Below are positions 7,937 to 16,449 of a stretch of 64,000 nt of DNA, piece after piece (position 1 is the stretch's first letter; each line of letters starts with the position of its first letter). A program made the translations under genes and the position numbers. Source of the stretch: RPQJ01 sp963778185 (GTDB lineage Bacteria; Pseudomonadota; Gammaproteobacteria; Steroidobacterales; Steroidobacteraceae); the NCBI GenBank assembly GCA_963778185.1, contig CAVZTF010000002.1, positions 1 through 64,000 on the forward strand. Reading direction: 5' to 3'. Below the pieces are notes generated by a model, which had not been told where the DNA came from, ran no database searches, and was given only the letters and a program-made list of their open reading frames with translations.

Positions 7937-8782
7937 TCATCTCGTGTGTGCGTCAGGGAAGAATGCTTGCTCGCCGTTGATTCGGAACGCCGCGATGGCC
8001 GCCTGGCCCTCCGCGGAAACGAGCCAATCGATAAACGCCTGCGCATCGGCGCGTTTGACGTGCGGGTGCCGCGCCGGATTGACCAGCATCACGCCGTACT
8101 GGTTGAACAGTCGCTCATCGCCCTCGACCAGGATGGACAGCGACCCGCGGTTCGTGAACGCGAGCCACGTGCCGCGATCGGAGAGGACATAGGCATCCAT
8201 CGCTGAGGCCGTGTTGAGCGCCGCGCCCATGCCCGAGCCGGTTTCGCGGTACCAGGGTCCCTTGCTCGCGCCGAGGTCCACGCCCGCATCCGCCCACAGG
8301 CGCAATTCGGCGGCATGCGTGCCGCTGCGGTCGCCACGCGACACAAACGGAGCCTGTGCGGACTGGATCCGCTTCAGCGCCGCCGCGACGTCCTTGCTGC
8401 CGGCTACCTTGGCAGGGTCGGCCTGCGGGCCGACCAGCACGAAATCGTTGTACATGACGTCCTGCCGGGCGATGCCGAAACCTTCCGCGACGAACTTCTC
8501 CTCGGCGGCCTTGTCGTGCACGAACACGACGTCCGCATCTCCGCGTCGTGCCACGTCCAGCGCCTGGCCCGTCCCGAGCGCGACGACTCGGACCGCGATG
8601 CCTGTCTTCGCCAGGAATATCGGCAGCAGATGGCCGAACAGGCCCGAGTTCTCGGTCGAGGTCGTCGAGGCCACCGTGATGTAGCGTTCGGGAGCCGGAT
8701 CCGCTGAGGAAACGCCCGCCAGCACGGCCAAGGCGGCCAGCGCGGCAAACGCGACGGTCCAACGACGCAGCGCAACTACCAT
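7937..8782 (-). CDS. tupA: Tungstate/molybdate ABC transporter binding protein
   Basis: The 281-residue periplasmic protein has a signal peptide (1-27) and the complete TupA signature: VASTTSTENSGLFGHLLP at residues 35-52 (the TTTS anion loop), VALGTGQALDVARRGDADVV, and FVSRGDRSGTHAAELRLW around residue 145. The gene overlaps the ATPase gene by 7 nt and precedes the TonB receptor gene by 10 nt. Family members bind tungstate with very high affinity and can bind molybdate; the sequence does not separate the two. Confidence 0.88.
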   Translation of the reverse strand: MVVALRRWTVAFAALAALAVLAGVSSADPAPERYITVASTTSTENSGLFGHLLPIFLAKTGIAVRVVALGTGQALDVARRGDADVVFVHDKAAEEKFVAEGFGIARQDVMYNDFVLVGPQADPAKVAGSKDVAAALKRIQSAQAPFVSRGDRSGTHAAELRLWADAGVDLGASKGPWYRETGSGMGAALNTASAMDAYVLSDRGTWLAFTNRGSLSILVEGDERLFNQYGVMLVNPARHPHVKRADAQAFIDWLVSAEGQAAIAAFRINGEQAFFPDAHTR

Positions 8783-9501
8783 GGGAGTTCACCTTTGATG
8801 AAAGCAGTCGCCTCCGGCGAGGCGGGAGCACGCAGGAAGCGATCCACCGGCGCGTGCTCGACGATACGGCCGCCGGCGAGGAACACGATCTCGTCACCCA
8901 GGCGATGGGCCTGACCGAGGTTGTGCGTGACCAGCACGATTTTGGTGCCGGCCACGTGCATGGCTTGGATCGCCGACTCGATCGCCTGGGTCGCGGACGG
9001 GTCGAGGTTCGCCGTCGGCTCATCGAGCAGCAGCAGTTCGGGCCGCAGCGCCCACGCGCGTGCAAGCGCCAGGCGTTGCTGCTCGCCGCCGGACAGCACC
9101 CGCGCCGGTTGCGCAGCGAAGTGCCGCAGCCCCACCCGCTCGAGGGCCTCCTCGGCGGTGCGCAATCGCTCGCGGCGCGGCACGCCCGCGAGCATCAGTC
9201 CGTAGGCGACGTTGGCCAGCGCCGAGCGGCGCAGCATCACCGGTCGCTGGAACACCATCGCATGGCGTCGCCGGCCGTCGACCGTTTCCGGCCCGTTGAA
9301 CCGGACCTCCCCTGCGGTTGGCCGCAGCAGTCGGTGACACAGGCGCAGCAGCACGCTCTTCCCGGCGCCGTTCGGCCCGAGGATGACGGTGCGTGGTCCG
9401 CGGTCGAGCATGAGGTTGACCGAATCGAGCAGCCGCTTGCCACCCGCGTCGTAGGTGACGTTGGCCAGGCGTAACGGAAGCAGGGATGCAAGGCTGCCCA
9501 T
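8776..9501 (-). CDS. tupC: Tungstate/molybdate ABC transporter ATPase
   Basis: A 241-residue ABC ATPase with Walker A GPNGAGKS (residues 42-49), Q-loop VFQRP (84-88), signature LSGGEQQR (136-143), Walker B LLLLDEPTANLD (157-168) and the H-loop histidine in VTHNLGQAH. The start at 9501 gives a normal N-terminus and leaves 8 nt to the permease gene. The frame is open further upstream, but that part is arginine-rich shadow sequence. It energises import by the permease and binding protein encoded on either side. Confidence 0.9.
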   Translation of the reverse strand: MGSLASLLPLRLANVTYDAGGKRLLDSVNLMLDRGPRTVILGPNGAGKSVLLRLCHRLLRPTAGEVRFNGPETVDGRRRHAMVFQRPVMLRRSALANVAYGLMLAGVPRRERLRTAEEALERVGLRHFAAQPARVLSGGEQQRLALARAWALRPELLLLDEPTANLDPSATQAIESAIQAMHVAGTKIVLVTHNLGQAHRLGDEIVFLAGGRIVEHAPVDRFLRAPASPEATAFIKGELPW

Positions 9502-9509
9502 GCCGCGAC

Positions 9510-10214
9510 CTATCCGTAGCGCCGCGCAGCGGCGTCCTTGAGCAGGAAGGCCACCGCATTCACGGCGACGACGATGCCGATCAGGATCGCGCCGAGGCCC
9601 AGCGCCAGCGGCAGGTCGCCCTTGCTGGTCTCGAGCGCGATCGCAGTCGTCATCACGCGTGTCACGCCATCGATGTTGCCGCCCACGATCATCACAGCCC
9701 CGACTTCCGCCGCGGCCCGGCCGAATCCCGCCAGTACGGTCGTGACGAGCGAGAAGCGGATGTCCCACAGCAACGTCGCGGCGGAGCGTGCCGGTCCGGC
9801 GCCGAGCGAGCGCAGCAGGTCGTGGTAGTCAGCCCAGGCATCCTCGGCGGCCTGGCGTGTCAGCGCGACGATGATCGGTAGTACGAGGAGGCTCTGCGCG
9901 ATGACCATTGCCTGCGGGGTGAACAGCAGCCCGAGATCGCCGAGCGGCCCGGCCCGTGACAGCAGCAGGTACACCAACAGTCCAACGACGACGGGTGGCA
10001 GTCCCATCAGCGCATTCGTCACCACGATCAGGGTGCGCCGACCGGGAAAGCGGCTGACCGCCAGCGCGGCACCGAGCGGCAGACCGACGACGGACGCGAT
10101 GAGCACCGCCGACAGGCTGACCTGCAGGCTCAGGACGACGATCTCCATCAGGCGTGGATCGGCGCTGACGACGAGATCCATCGCCGCACGGCCTGCGGCC
10201 CCGAAATCGCTCAA
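9510..10214 (-). CDS. tupB: Tungstate/molybdate ABC transporter permease
   Basis: A 234-residue inner-membrane permease of the CysTW/TupB type with about five or six transmembrane segments (near 24-46, 58-82, 92-112, 145-170, 200-225). The cytoplasmic coupling loop AEDAWADYHDLLRSLGAGPA is the EAA-like motif that docks to the ATPase, and GFGRAAAEVGAVMIVGGNIDG is typical of TupB. It is the first gene of the leftward operon, starting 26 nt from the ModE-like palindrome. An internal ATG at 10181 is a possible alternative start. Confidence 0.9.
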   Translation of the reverse strand: MSDFGAAGRAAMDLVVSADPRLMEIVVLSLQVSLSAVLIASVVGLPLGAALAVSRFPGRRTLIVVTNALMGLPPVVVGLLVYLLLSRAGPLGDLGLLFTPQAMVIAQSLLVLPIIVALTRQAAEDAWADYHDLLRSLGAGPARSAATLLWDIRFSLVTTVLAGFGRAAAEVGAVMIVGGNIDGVTRVMTTAIALETSKGDLPLALGLGAILIGIVVAVNAVAFLLKDAAARRYG

Positions 10215-10239
10215 TCGAATTGGCTCCCTGCGCGACGCG

Positions 10240-10267
10240 CGCTATATGCCACTGTCTGCATATAACG
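10240..10267. promoter_or_regulatory. ModE-like operator between the divergent units
   Basis: CGCTATATGC-8 nt-GCATATAACG is an interrupted palindrome that closely follows the known ModE site (CGnTATAT halves separated by a short spacer, ending ATAACG). It lies 26 nt upstream of the permease start and about 90 nt upstream of the divergent regulator gene, so it can control both directions. Binding by the neighbouring regulator is inferred. Confidence 0.75.
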
Positions 10268-10354
10268 ACACGGCGCGTTGACGTGTTGTGGCCTGATACT
10301 ATTCGTTGGTGATCGCAATCAAAATATGTCGCGCGCCGCATAACTGGAGACGTA

Positions 10355-11452
10355 ATGCGATTGACTCCGACGCTGCGCTGGTTCGCTGGAGCAACACAGC
10401 CGACTTCCATCGATCCGCGCATCTTCGAGCTGCTTGCGCACATTGCGAGCCAGGGGTCGCTACGCGCCGCCGCCGCCACAATTGCGATGCCCTATCGCTC
10501 GGCCTGGGGACTGCTGCAGGAAATGGAGGCGGTCTTCGGCGGACCACTGGTTCGACTCGAGCGCGGGCGCGGTGCGGCACTGACGACGGATGGAACCATG
10601 CTGCTGCGCGCCGACGAGGCAGCCACGAAAAGACTCGGGAAGGAGCTGGAAGCCTTGGCGGTGGACATCGGCCCGTCAGGGGCACGCGCCAGAGGCCCGG
10701 CTGCGCCGGTTTTGCACATCGCGGCCAGCCATGATCCGGCACTCGTCGCACTTCAGGATGCGATCCCGGCCGCTGCGGGCGTGAAGCTGCAAATAGAATT
10801 CTGCGGCAGCCGTGATGCCCTGGCCCGGTACCGGCGAGGCGAAGTGGACCTGGCAGGCTTCCATTTCGTTCCCGGTGTCGCCGCGAGCAGTCGGCCGTTT
10901 CTGAGCTTCCTGCGGCCATCCCGCGACCGGCTGGTGCGATTCGTCGACCGCGAGCAAGGCTTGATCCTGGCGCGCGCGCGACGACCACGGGTCAAGAGCC
11001 TCGGCGACGTCATCCGGCGGCGCCTGCGATTCGTGAACCGTCAGCCCGGGTCGGGGACGCGCCTGCTGATCGACGCGCAGTTGGCGCTCGAAGGTCTGCA
11101 GGCTGGCGAACTGCGTGGCTACGATAAAGAGGAGTTCACCCATGCCGCAGTCGCCGCGACGGTCGCCTCGGGCCGCGCGGATGTCGGCTTTGGCGTGGCG
11201 GCAGCCGCGGCCGAATACGACCTCGGCTTCGTGCCGGTGGCACGCGAGCACTACTACTTTGCCGTCCGCGAGGCCATGTTGCGCTCCGCGCCGATCGTCG
11301 CGCTGCGTCACTCGCTCACGGGTCCGATATTCAAGGAGCTGGTCAGTCACATGACTGGCTACGATGCGACGCATTCGGGCGAACTGGAGCGCGTGGACGG
11401 CAGTCATCCTAGAAGCCCGATGACTTCAAACATGAGGAGCAAGGGGACGTGA
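10355..11452 (+). CDS. ModE-like HTH regulator with PBP-like sensor domain
   Basis: The 365-residue cytoplasmic protein has an N-terminal winged helix of the ModE/LysR kind at about residues 20-95 (IFELLAHIASQGSLRAAAA, with MPYRSAWGLLQEMEAVFG as the recognition region). Residues 120-320 form a periplasmic-binding-protein-like domain of the type found in one-component regulators (GFHFVPGVAAS, RFVNRQPGSGTRLLID, FTHAAVAATVASGRADVGFG). Classical ModE instead carries molbindin/TOBE domains. Its location opposite the oxyanion import operon, with a ModE-like palindrome between, makes it the likely regulator of both units. GGAG precedes the ATG at 10355. Confidence 0.82.
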   Translation: MRLTPTLRWFAGATQPTSIDPRIFELLAHIASQGSLRAAAATIAMPYRSAWGLLQEMEAVFGGPLVRLERGRGAALTTDGTMLLRADEAATKRLGKELEALAVDIGPSGARARGPAAPVLHIAASHDPALVALQDAIPAAAGVKLQIEFCGSRDALARYRRGEVDLAGFHFVPGVAASSRPFLSFLRPSRDRLVRFVDREQGLILARARRPRVKSLGDVIRRRLRFVNRQPGSGTRLLIDAQLALEGLQAGELRGYDKEEFTHAAVAATVASGRADVGFGVAAAAAEYDLGFVPVAREHYYFAVREAMLRSAPIVALRHSLTGPIFKELVSHMTGYDATHSGELERVDGSHPRSPMTSNMRSKGT

Positions 11453-12024
11453 TGAACCTCGCTCTACGCAGCGTCGGATCCATGCTGGCACCGTTGCTCG
11501 CAATGTGCCTCTCGCACACGGCGACGGGTGCGGAACCCTCTCAGGCGCCACGACCGACCGGTTGCGGTGCGTATGAGTACGACATCTCCAAGGAGATGGC
11601 ATTGCTCACGGTGCCGGGAACAGTGATCGAGGCCGCAGCGTCGATGAAGACGTCGGACGCAGCGCTTGAAAGCGGGCGCACCTATCGGGTCGCTCTCAAG
11701 GGGCAGGGACAGGTTCAGCTCGCCGTAGAGCCGCGCCGACACGTGCTGGAGGAAGGCGCGTATGCTGGAATGGTCTCGTTCAAGGTGCCTGCGGATGGCA
11801 CCTGGCGCGTCTCGCTGAGCAAAGAGACCTGGGCCGAGGTGGTCGCCCCGGACGGTTCCGCGGTCAAATCGAGCCGCTTCCAGGGACGCGAAGGTTGCCC
11901 GGCGATTCGCAAGTTCGTTGACTTCCCGCTGCTGGGCGGAGTGATATACGTACTACAACTCAGCGGCGGAACGGACGCAGAGATGAACGTCGTGATCACC
12001 GGACCGGTGACCGCGGGCCCGTGA
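11452..12024 (+). CDS. Exported protein of unknown function
   Basis: A 190-residue protein with a signal peptide (about 1-27, ending TATGA) and a mature all-beta-looking domain rich in GTWRVSL- and VQLAV-type strands. It carries two cysteines (TGCGAYEY near the N-terminus, REGCPAI late) that could form a disulfide. I do not recognise the family. Its ATG overlaps the regulator's stop (TGATG at 11450-11454), and its stop overlaps the next start in the same way. It is therefore translationally coupled to both the regulator and the di-haem protein and likely works with them. Confidence 0.7.
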   Translation: MNLALRSVGSMLAPLLAMCLSHTATGAEPSQAPRPTGCGAYEYDISKEMALLTVPGTVIEAAASMKTSDAALESGRTYRVALKGQGQVQLAVEPRRHVLEEGAYAGMVSFKVPADGTWRVSLSKETWAEVVAPDGSAVKSSRFQGREGCPAIRKFVDFPLLGGVIYVLQLSGGTDAEMNVVITGPVTAGP

Positions 12025-13406
12025 TGCGTCGATGTGCCGCACTGGTCATGGGGATCGGTGCGACAGCGCTCGCAGCAGTCGCGGCCGCGTCGGATGCCGG
12101 CATCGAGGAGCTACTGCGCTCTGCGAGCGGAGGTGCATTAACCGTAACGAGCGTCGGACGTGACCAGCTGCTGGCAGTCCCCGATGGTCTGACGGCGGAG
12201 CAACGTGCTGCTCGCCGACGGGGTGAAGCGTTTTTCAACACGCCCTTCGTGCCCGCGCCCGCTGCCGCGACGCTGCGAGACGGATTGGGTCCGCTCTTCA
12301 ACAGCGCTTCCTGCGAGAGTTGCCACAACAATCTCGGCCGCGGACAACCGCCCTCCGCCGGCGGCCTGCCGTCGACGAGCGTCGTCGTCCAGTTCAGCTG
12401 GCGCGACGAAGCCGGACGCTGGCGCCCACATCCCACCTACGGCTCCAACCTGAATCCTCTCGCGATCGATGGTGTAGCCGCAGAAGGACAACTGCACGTC
12501 GAATACGAAACGGTCCAGGGTCGTTATGCCGACGGCACCGAGTGGACGATCCGCAGACCGCGCCACACCATCGTCGATCTGGCCTATGGACCGCTGGACG
12601 GCAACACGAGGTTTTCGCCGCGCATGACGCCGCCGGTGATCGGCATGGGGTTGCTCGAGGCCGTGCCCGACGCGAGCATCCTGGCGCTGGCCGACCCGGA
12701 GGATCAGGACGGCGACGGCATCTCCGGCCGCCCGAACTGGATCGTCGGCGCAGACGGCCGCACTCGCCTCGGCCGATTCGGGTGGAAAGCGAACCAGCCT
12801 GACGTCCGTGCGCAGACGGTCGCAGCCTTCAACGCAGAACAAGGCATCACCAGTCCCGACCTTCCCACATCGAGCTGCACGACCGTGCAGACGGCCTGCC
12901 TGTCCAAACCGAACGGTGGCACACCGGAGATCGGGGAGCAGGACCTGCAGACCCTGCTGTTGTTCATGCAGACTGCGCCTGTGCCTGCCCGTCGCGACCT
13001 GGCCCTGCCGACGGTTCGACGCGGCGCGACGGTGTTCCTCCAGGCCAGGTGTGCTGCGTGCCACGTTCCGACATTGACCACCGCCGACGCACCGCTGAGT
13101 GTGCTCGCGGACCAGCAGATCCATGCCTTCACGGATCTGCTGCTGCACGACATGGGCCCGGGGCTCGCGGACGGCCGTCCGGATCACGAGGCCTCAGGCA
13201 TCGAGTGGCGCACCCCGCCGCTGTGGGGCGTTGGTCGTGCGGCGGAGATCGGTACACAGCCCGCCTACCTGCACGACGGTCGCGCCCGATCGCTGGCCGA
13301 AGCCGTACTCTGGCACGGCGGCGAGGCCGAGCGGTCACGTCAGGCATTCATTGCCTTGAGCTCGGCTGACCGAGAAGCGTTGCTGACCTTCCTGAACTCG
13401 CTCTAG
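12024..13406 (+). CDS. Periplasmic di-haem oxidoreductase (DHOR/DUF1111 family)
   Basis: The 460-residue protein has a signal peptide (1 to about 24) and two c-type haem motifs, CESCH (97-101) and CAACH (343-347), with the conserved family blocks RRGEAFFNTPFVPAP, FGWKANQPDV and TPPLWGVGRAAEIG-QPAYLHDGRA. The domain is related to cytochrome-c-peroxidase-like proteins, but the physiological reaction of most members is unknown. It is the last gene of the rightward regulator unit and overlaps the preceding stop. Its link to an oxyanion import system is unexplained. Confidence 0.87.
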   Translation: MRRCAALVMGIGATALAAVAAASDAGIEELLRSASGGALTVTSVGRDQLLAVPDGLTAEQRAARRRGEAFFNTPFVPAPAAATLRDGLGPLFNSASCESCHNNLGRGQPPSAGGLPSTSVVVQFSWRDEAGRWRPHPTYGSNLNPLAIDGVAAEGQLHVEYETVQGRYADGTEWTIRRPRHTIVDLAYGPLDGNTRFSPRMTPPVIGMGLLEAVPDASILALADPEDQDGDGISGRPNWIVGADGRTRLGRFGWKANQPDVRAQTVAAFNAEQGITSPDLPTSSCTTVQTACLSKPNGGTPEIGEQDLQTLLLFMQTAPVPARRDLALPTVRRGATVFLQARCAACHVPTLTTADAPLSVLADQQIHAFTDLLLHDMGPGLADGRPDHEASGIEWRTPPLWGVGRAAEIGTQPAYLHDGRARSLAEAVLWHGGEAERSRQAFIALSSADREALLTFLNSL

Positions 13407-13595
13407 AACGCCGGCGCCAAGAGTTATCGAGGCGACCAATCCAAATTCCCGGCACGGACGGGGATGTGAACGGCCGCTTTCGAGCGTCAGCGCCTACTTC
13501 CGCAAGTGGCCGAACCCGGAAGGCGGCGAACGTCTGCTTTTTACCCGAATGCGCAGGACCGGCCAACACGATTCGGTGACAGAGCGAAAAAGAAA

Positions 13596-13612
13596 GGCCG
13601 GCATCGCCGGCC
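13596..13612 (-). terminator. Terminator of the leftward lysS unit
   Basis: GGCCGGC-ATC-GCCGGCC forms a 7-bp GC stem about 55 nt beyond the lysS stop. Read leftward it is followed by a T-rich run (TTTCTTTTT), the form of an intrinsic terminator. It separates the housekeeping block from the convergent di-haem gene. Confidence 0.75.
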
Positions 13613-13666
13613 TGCTTCGCTCTTCACCAACCGCCAACCGCTCTCCTCCTCCCTACTCCCTGCTCA

Positions 13667-15169
13667 TTACCCCCTTTCCTCGGGCCTCATGTGCGGGAAC
13701 AGCAGCACATCCCGGATCGAGGGCGAGTTCGTGAACAGCATCACCAGCCGGTCGACGCCGATGCCGAGGCCCGCGGTCGGCGGCAGGCCGTACTCGAGCG
13801 AGCGCACGTAGTCGGCGTCGTAGAACATCGCCTCCTCGTCGCCCGCGGTCTTGCGCTCGACCTGCTCGCGGAAGCGCGCGGCCTGGTCGTCGGCATCGTT
13901 CAGCTCCGAGAAGCCATTGGCCAGCTCCCGCCCCCCGATGAAGAACTCGAAGCGGTCGGTGATGAACGGGTCCGCGTCGTTGCGACGCGCGAGCGGCGAC
14001 ACTTCGGCCGGGTAGGCGTAGACGAAGGTTGGCTGGTCCAGCGTGTGCTCGCCCGTCTTCTCGAAGATCTCGATCTGCAGCTTGCCCGCGCCGTCCGCCG
14101 GCGACGGCTCGATTCCGAGCCGCGCGCAGACTTCGCGCAGGTAGGCCACGTCCCGCAGGCGCGCACGGTCGATGCCGGGATTGTGCTCGACGACGAGATC
14201 CTCGACGGTGACGCGGCGGAATGGCTGGCCGAGCTCGTAGGTCCTGCCCTGGTACTCGATGCTGCGCGTGCCGAGCAGCGTGTCGGCGAGGCCCTGGAAG
14301 ACGTGCTCGACGAGGTCCATGAAGTCGCGGTAGTCCGCGTAGGCCTGGTAGAGCTCGAGCATGGTGAACTCGGGGTTGTGCTGCGTGGACAGCCCCTCGT
14401 TGCGGAAATTGCGGTTCAGCTCGTAGACGCGTTCGAAGCCTCCCACCACCAGCCGCTTGAGGTAGAGCTCCGGCGCGATGCGCAGGTACATGTCGACGTC
14501 GAGTGCGTTGTGGTGCGTGACGAAGGGTCGCGCCACCGCACCCCCCGGGATCACCTGCATCATCGGCGTCTCGACTTCCATGAAGTCGAGCGCGTCGAGG
14601 TAGCTGCGCAGGTACTGCACGATGCGGCTGCGGGTGCGGAAGACCTGCCGGCTGTCGTCGTTGACGATCAGGTCGACGTAACGCTGGCGGTATCGCTGCT
14701 CGACATCGGCGAGGCCGTGCCACTTGTCCGGCAGCGGCCGCAGCGACTTGACCAGCAGCCGCAGTGTGTCCACCCGCACCGACAGCTCGCCGGTCTTCGT
14801 CTTGAACAGCACGCCCTCGGCGCCCGCGATGTCGCCGACGTCCCAGCCCTTGAACTCCTCGTAGGTCGCGCCCAGCGCGTCCTGCTGCAGGAACAGCTGG
14901 ATCAGCCCGCTGCGGTCCTTGAGCTTGGCGAAACTCGCCTTGCCCATCACGCGCTTGAACATCATGCGGCCCGCGACCGTCACCCGCACTTCATGCGCGT
15001 CGAACCACTCCGGCGCGTGCCCGCCGTAGGACAGGTGCAGGTCCTCGGCCGTGGCATTGCGCCTGAAGTCGTTCGGGAACGCATTGCCGCGCTCGCGCAG
15101 TCGCTCGAGCTTCGCGCGCCGCTCCGCGATCAGGTGGTTCTCAGTGGTGTCGGGTGTGGTGTCGGTCAT
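13667..15169 (-). CDS. lysS: Lysyl-tRNA synthetase, class II
   Basis: The 500-residue enzyme charges tRNA-Lys. The N-terminal OB-fold anticodon-binding domain lies at about 50-150 (VAGRMMFKRVMGKASFAKLKD). The class II core follows, with motif 2 in ELNRNFRNEG-STQHNPEFTMLE and motif 3 near the C-terminus in GLGIGVDRLVML. The ATG at 15169 begins the standard N-terminus MTDTTPDTTENHL; a longer open frame to 15280 runs through heptad-repeat DNA and is not coding. It lies downstream of prfB in the usual order, separated from it by the heptad array. Confidence 0.96.
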   Translation of the reverse strand: MTDTTPDTTENHLIAERRAKLERLRERGNAFPNDFRRNATAEDLHLSYGGHAPEWFDAHEVRVTVAGRMMFKRVMGKASFAKLKDRSGLIQLFLQQDALGATYEEFKGWDVGDIAGAEGVLFKTKTGELSVRVDTLRLLVKSLRPLPDKWHGLADVEQRYRQRYVDLIVNDDSRQVFRTRSRIVQYLRSYLDALDFMEVETPMMQVIPGGAVARPFVTHHNALDVDMYLRIAPELYLKRLVVGGFERVYELNRNFRNEGLSTQHNPEFTMLELYQAYADYRDFMDLVEHVFQGLADTLLGTRSIEYQGRTYELGQPFRRVTVEDLVVEHNPGIDRARLRDVAYLREVCARLGIEPSPADGAGKLQIEIFEKTGEHTLDQPTFVYAYPAEVSPLARRNDADPFITDRFEFFIGGRELANGFSELNDADDQAARFREQVERKTAGDEEAMFYDADYVRSLEYGLPPTAGLGIGVDRLVMLFTNSPSIRDVLLFPHMRPEERG

Positions 15170-15177
15170 GGGGGAAA

Positions 15178-15304
15178 GGCTGTGGGCTGTGGGGCGGAAG
15201 GCTGAGGCTGGAGGCTGTGGGCTGTGGGCTGTGGGCTGGAGGCTGGAGGTGGGAGGGACTCTCTTTCGCCATCGGCCCACAGCCTACAGCCCACCGCCTG
15301 CAGC

Positions 15305-15310
<6 letters not shown>
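15178..15310. repeat. Heptanucleotide repeat array in two inverted blocks
   Basis: Between lysS and prfB, 15178-15254 divides into eleven consecutive heptamers of the GGCTGTG/GGCTGGA type. After a 21-nt spacer, 15276-15310 divides into five heptamers of the inverted type (CCCACAG, CCTACAG, CCCACCG, CCTGCAG, CCTAAAG). The two blocks can pair, giving a long hairpin in the prfB-lysS message. The last heptamers overlap the prfB stop codon. Confidence 0.85.
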
Positions 15311-16400
<1,090 letters not shown>

Positions 16401-16449
16401 GCTGGGACTTGCGGGTTCGGGGCGAGCCCGGCAGTTTATCACGAGGGCG

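Noticed and set aside
13407..13582. Repeat-like sequence GAACGTCTGCTTTTT-type after the di-haem gene as another copy of the IS target repeat
   Set aside because: Only short pieces resemble the 57-bp unit and they do not align over its length; too weak to call.
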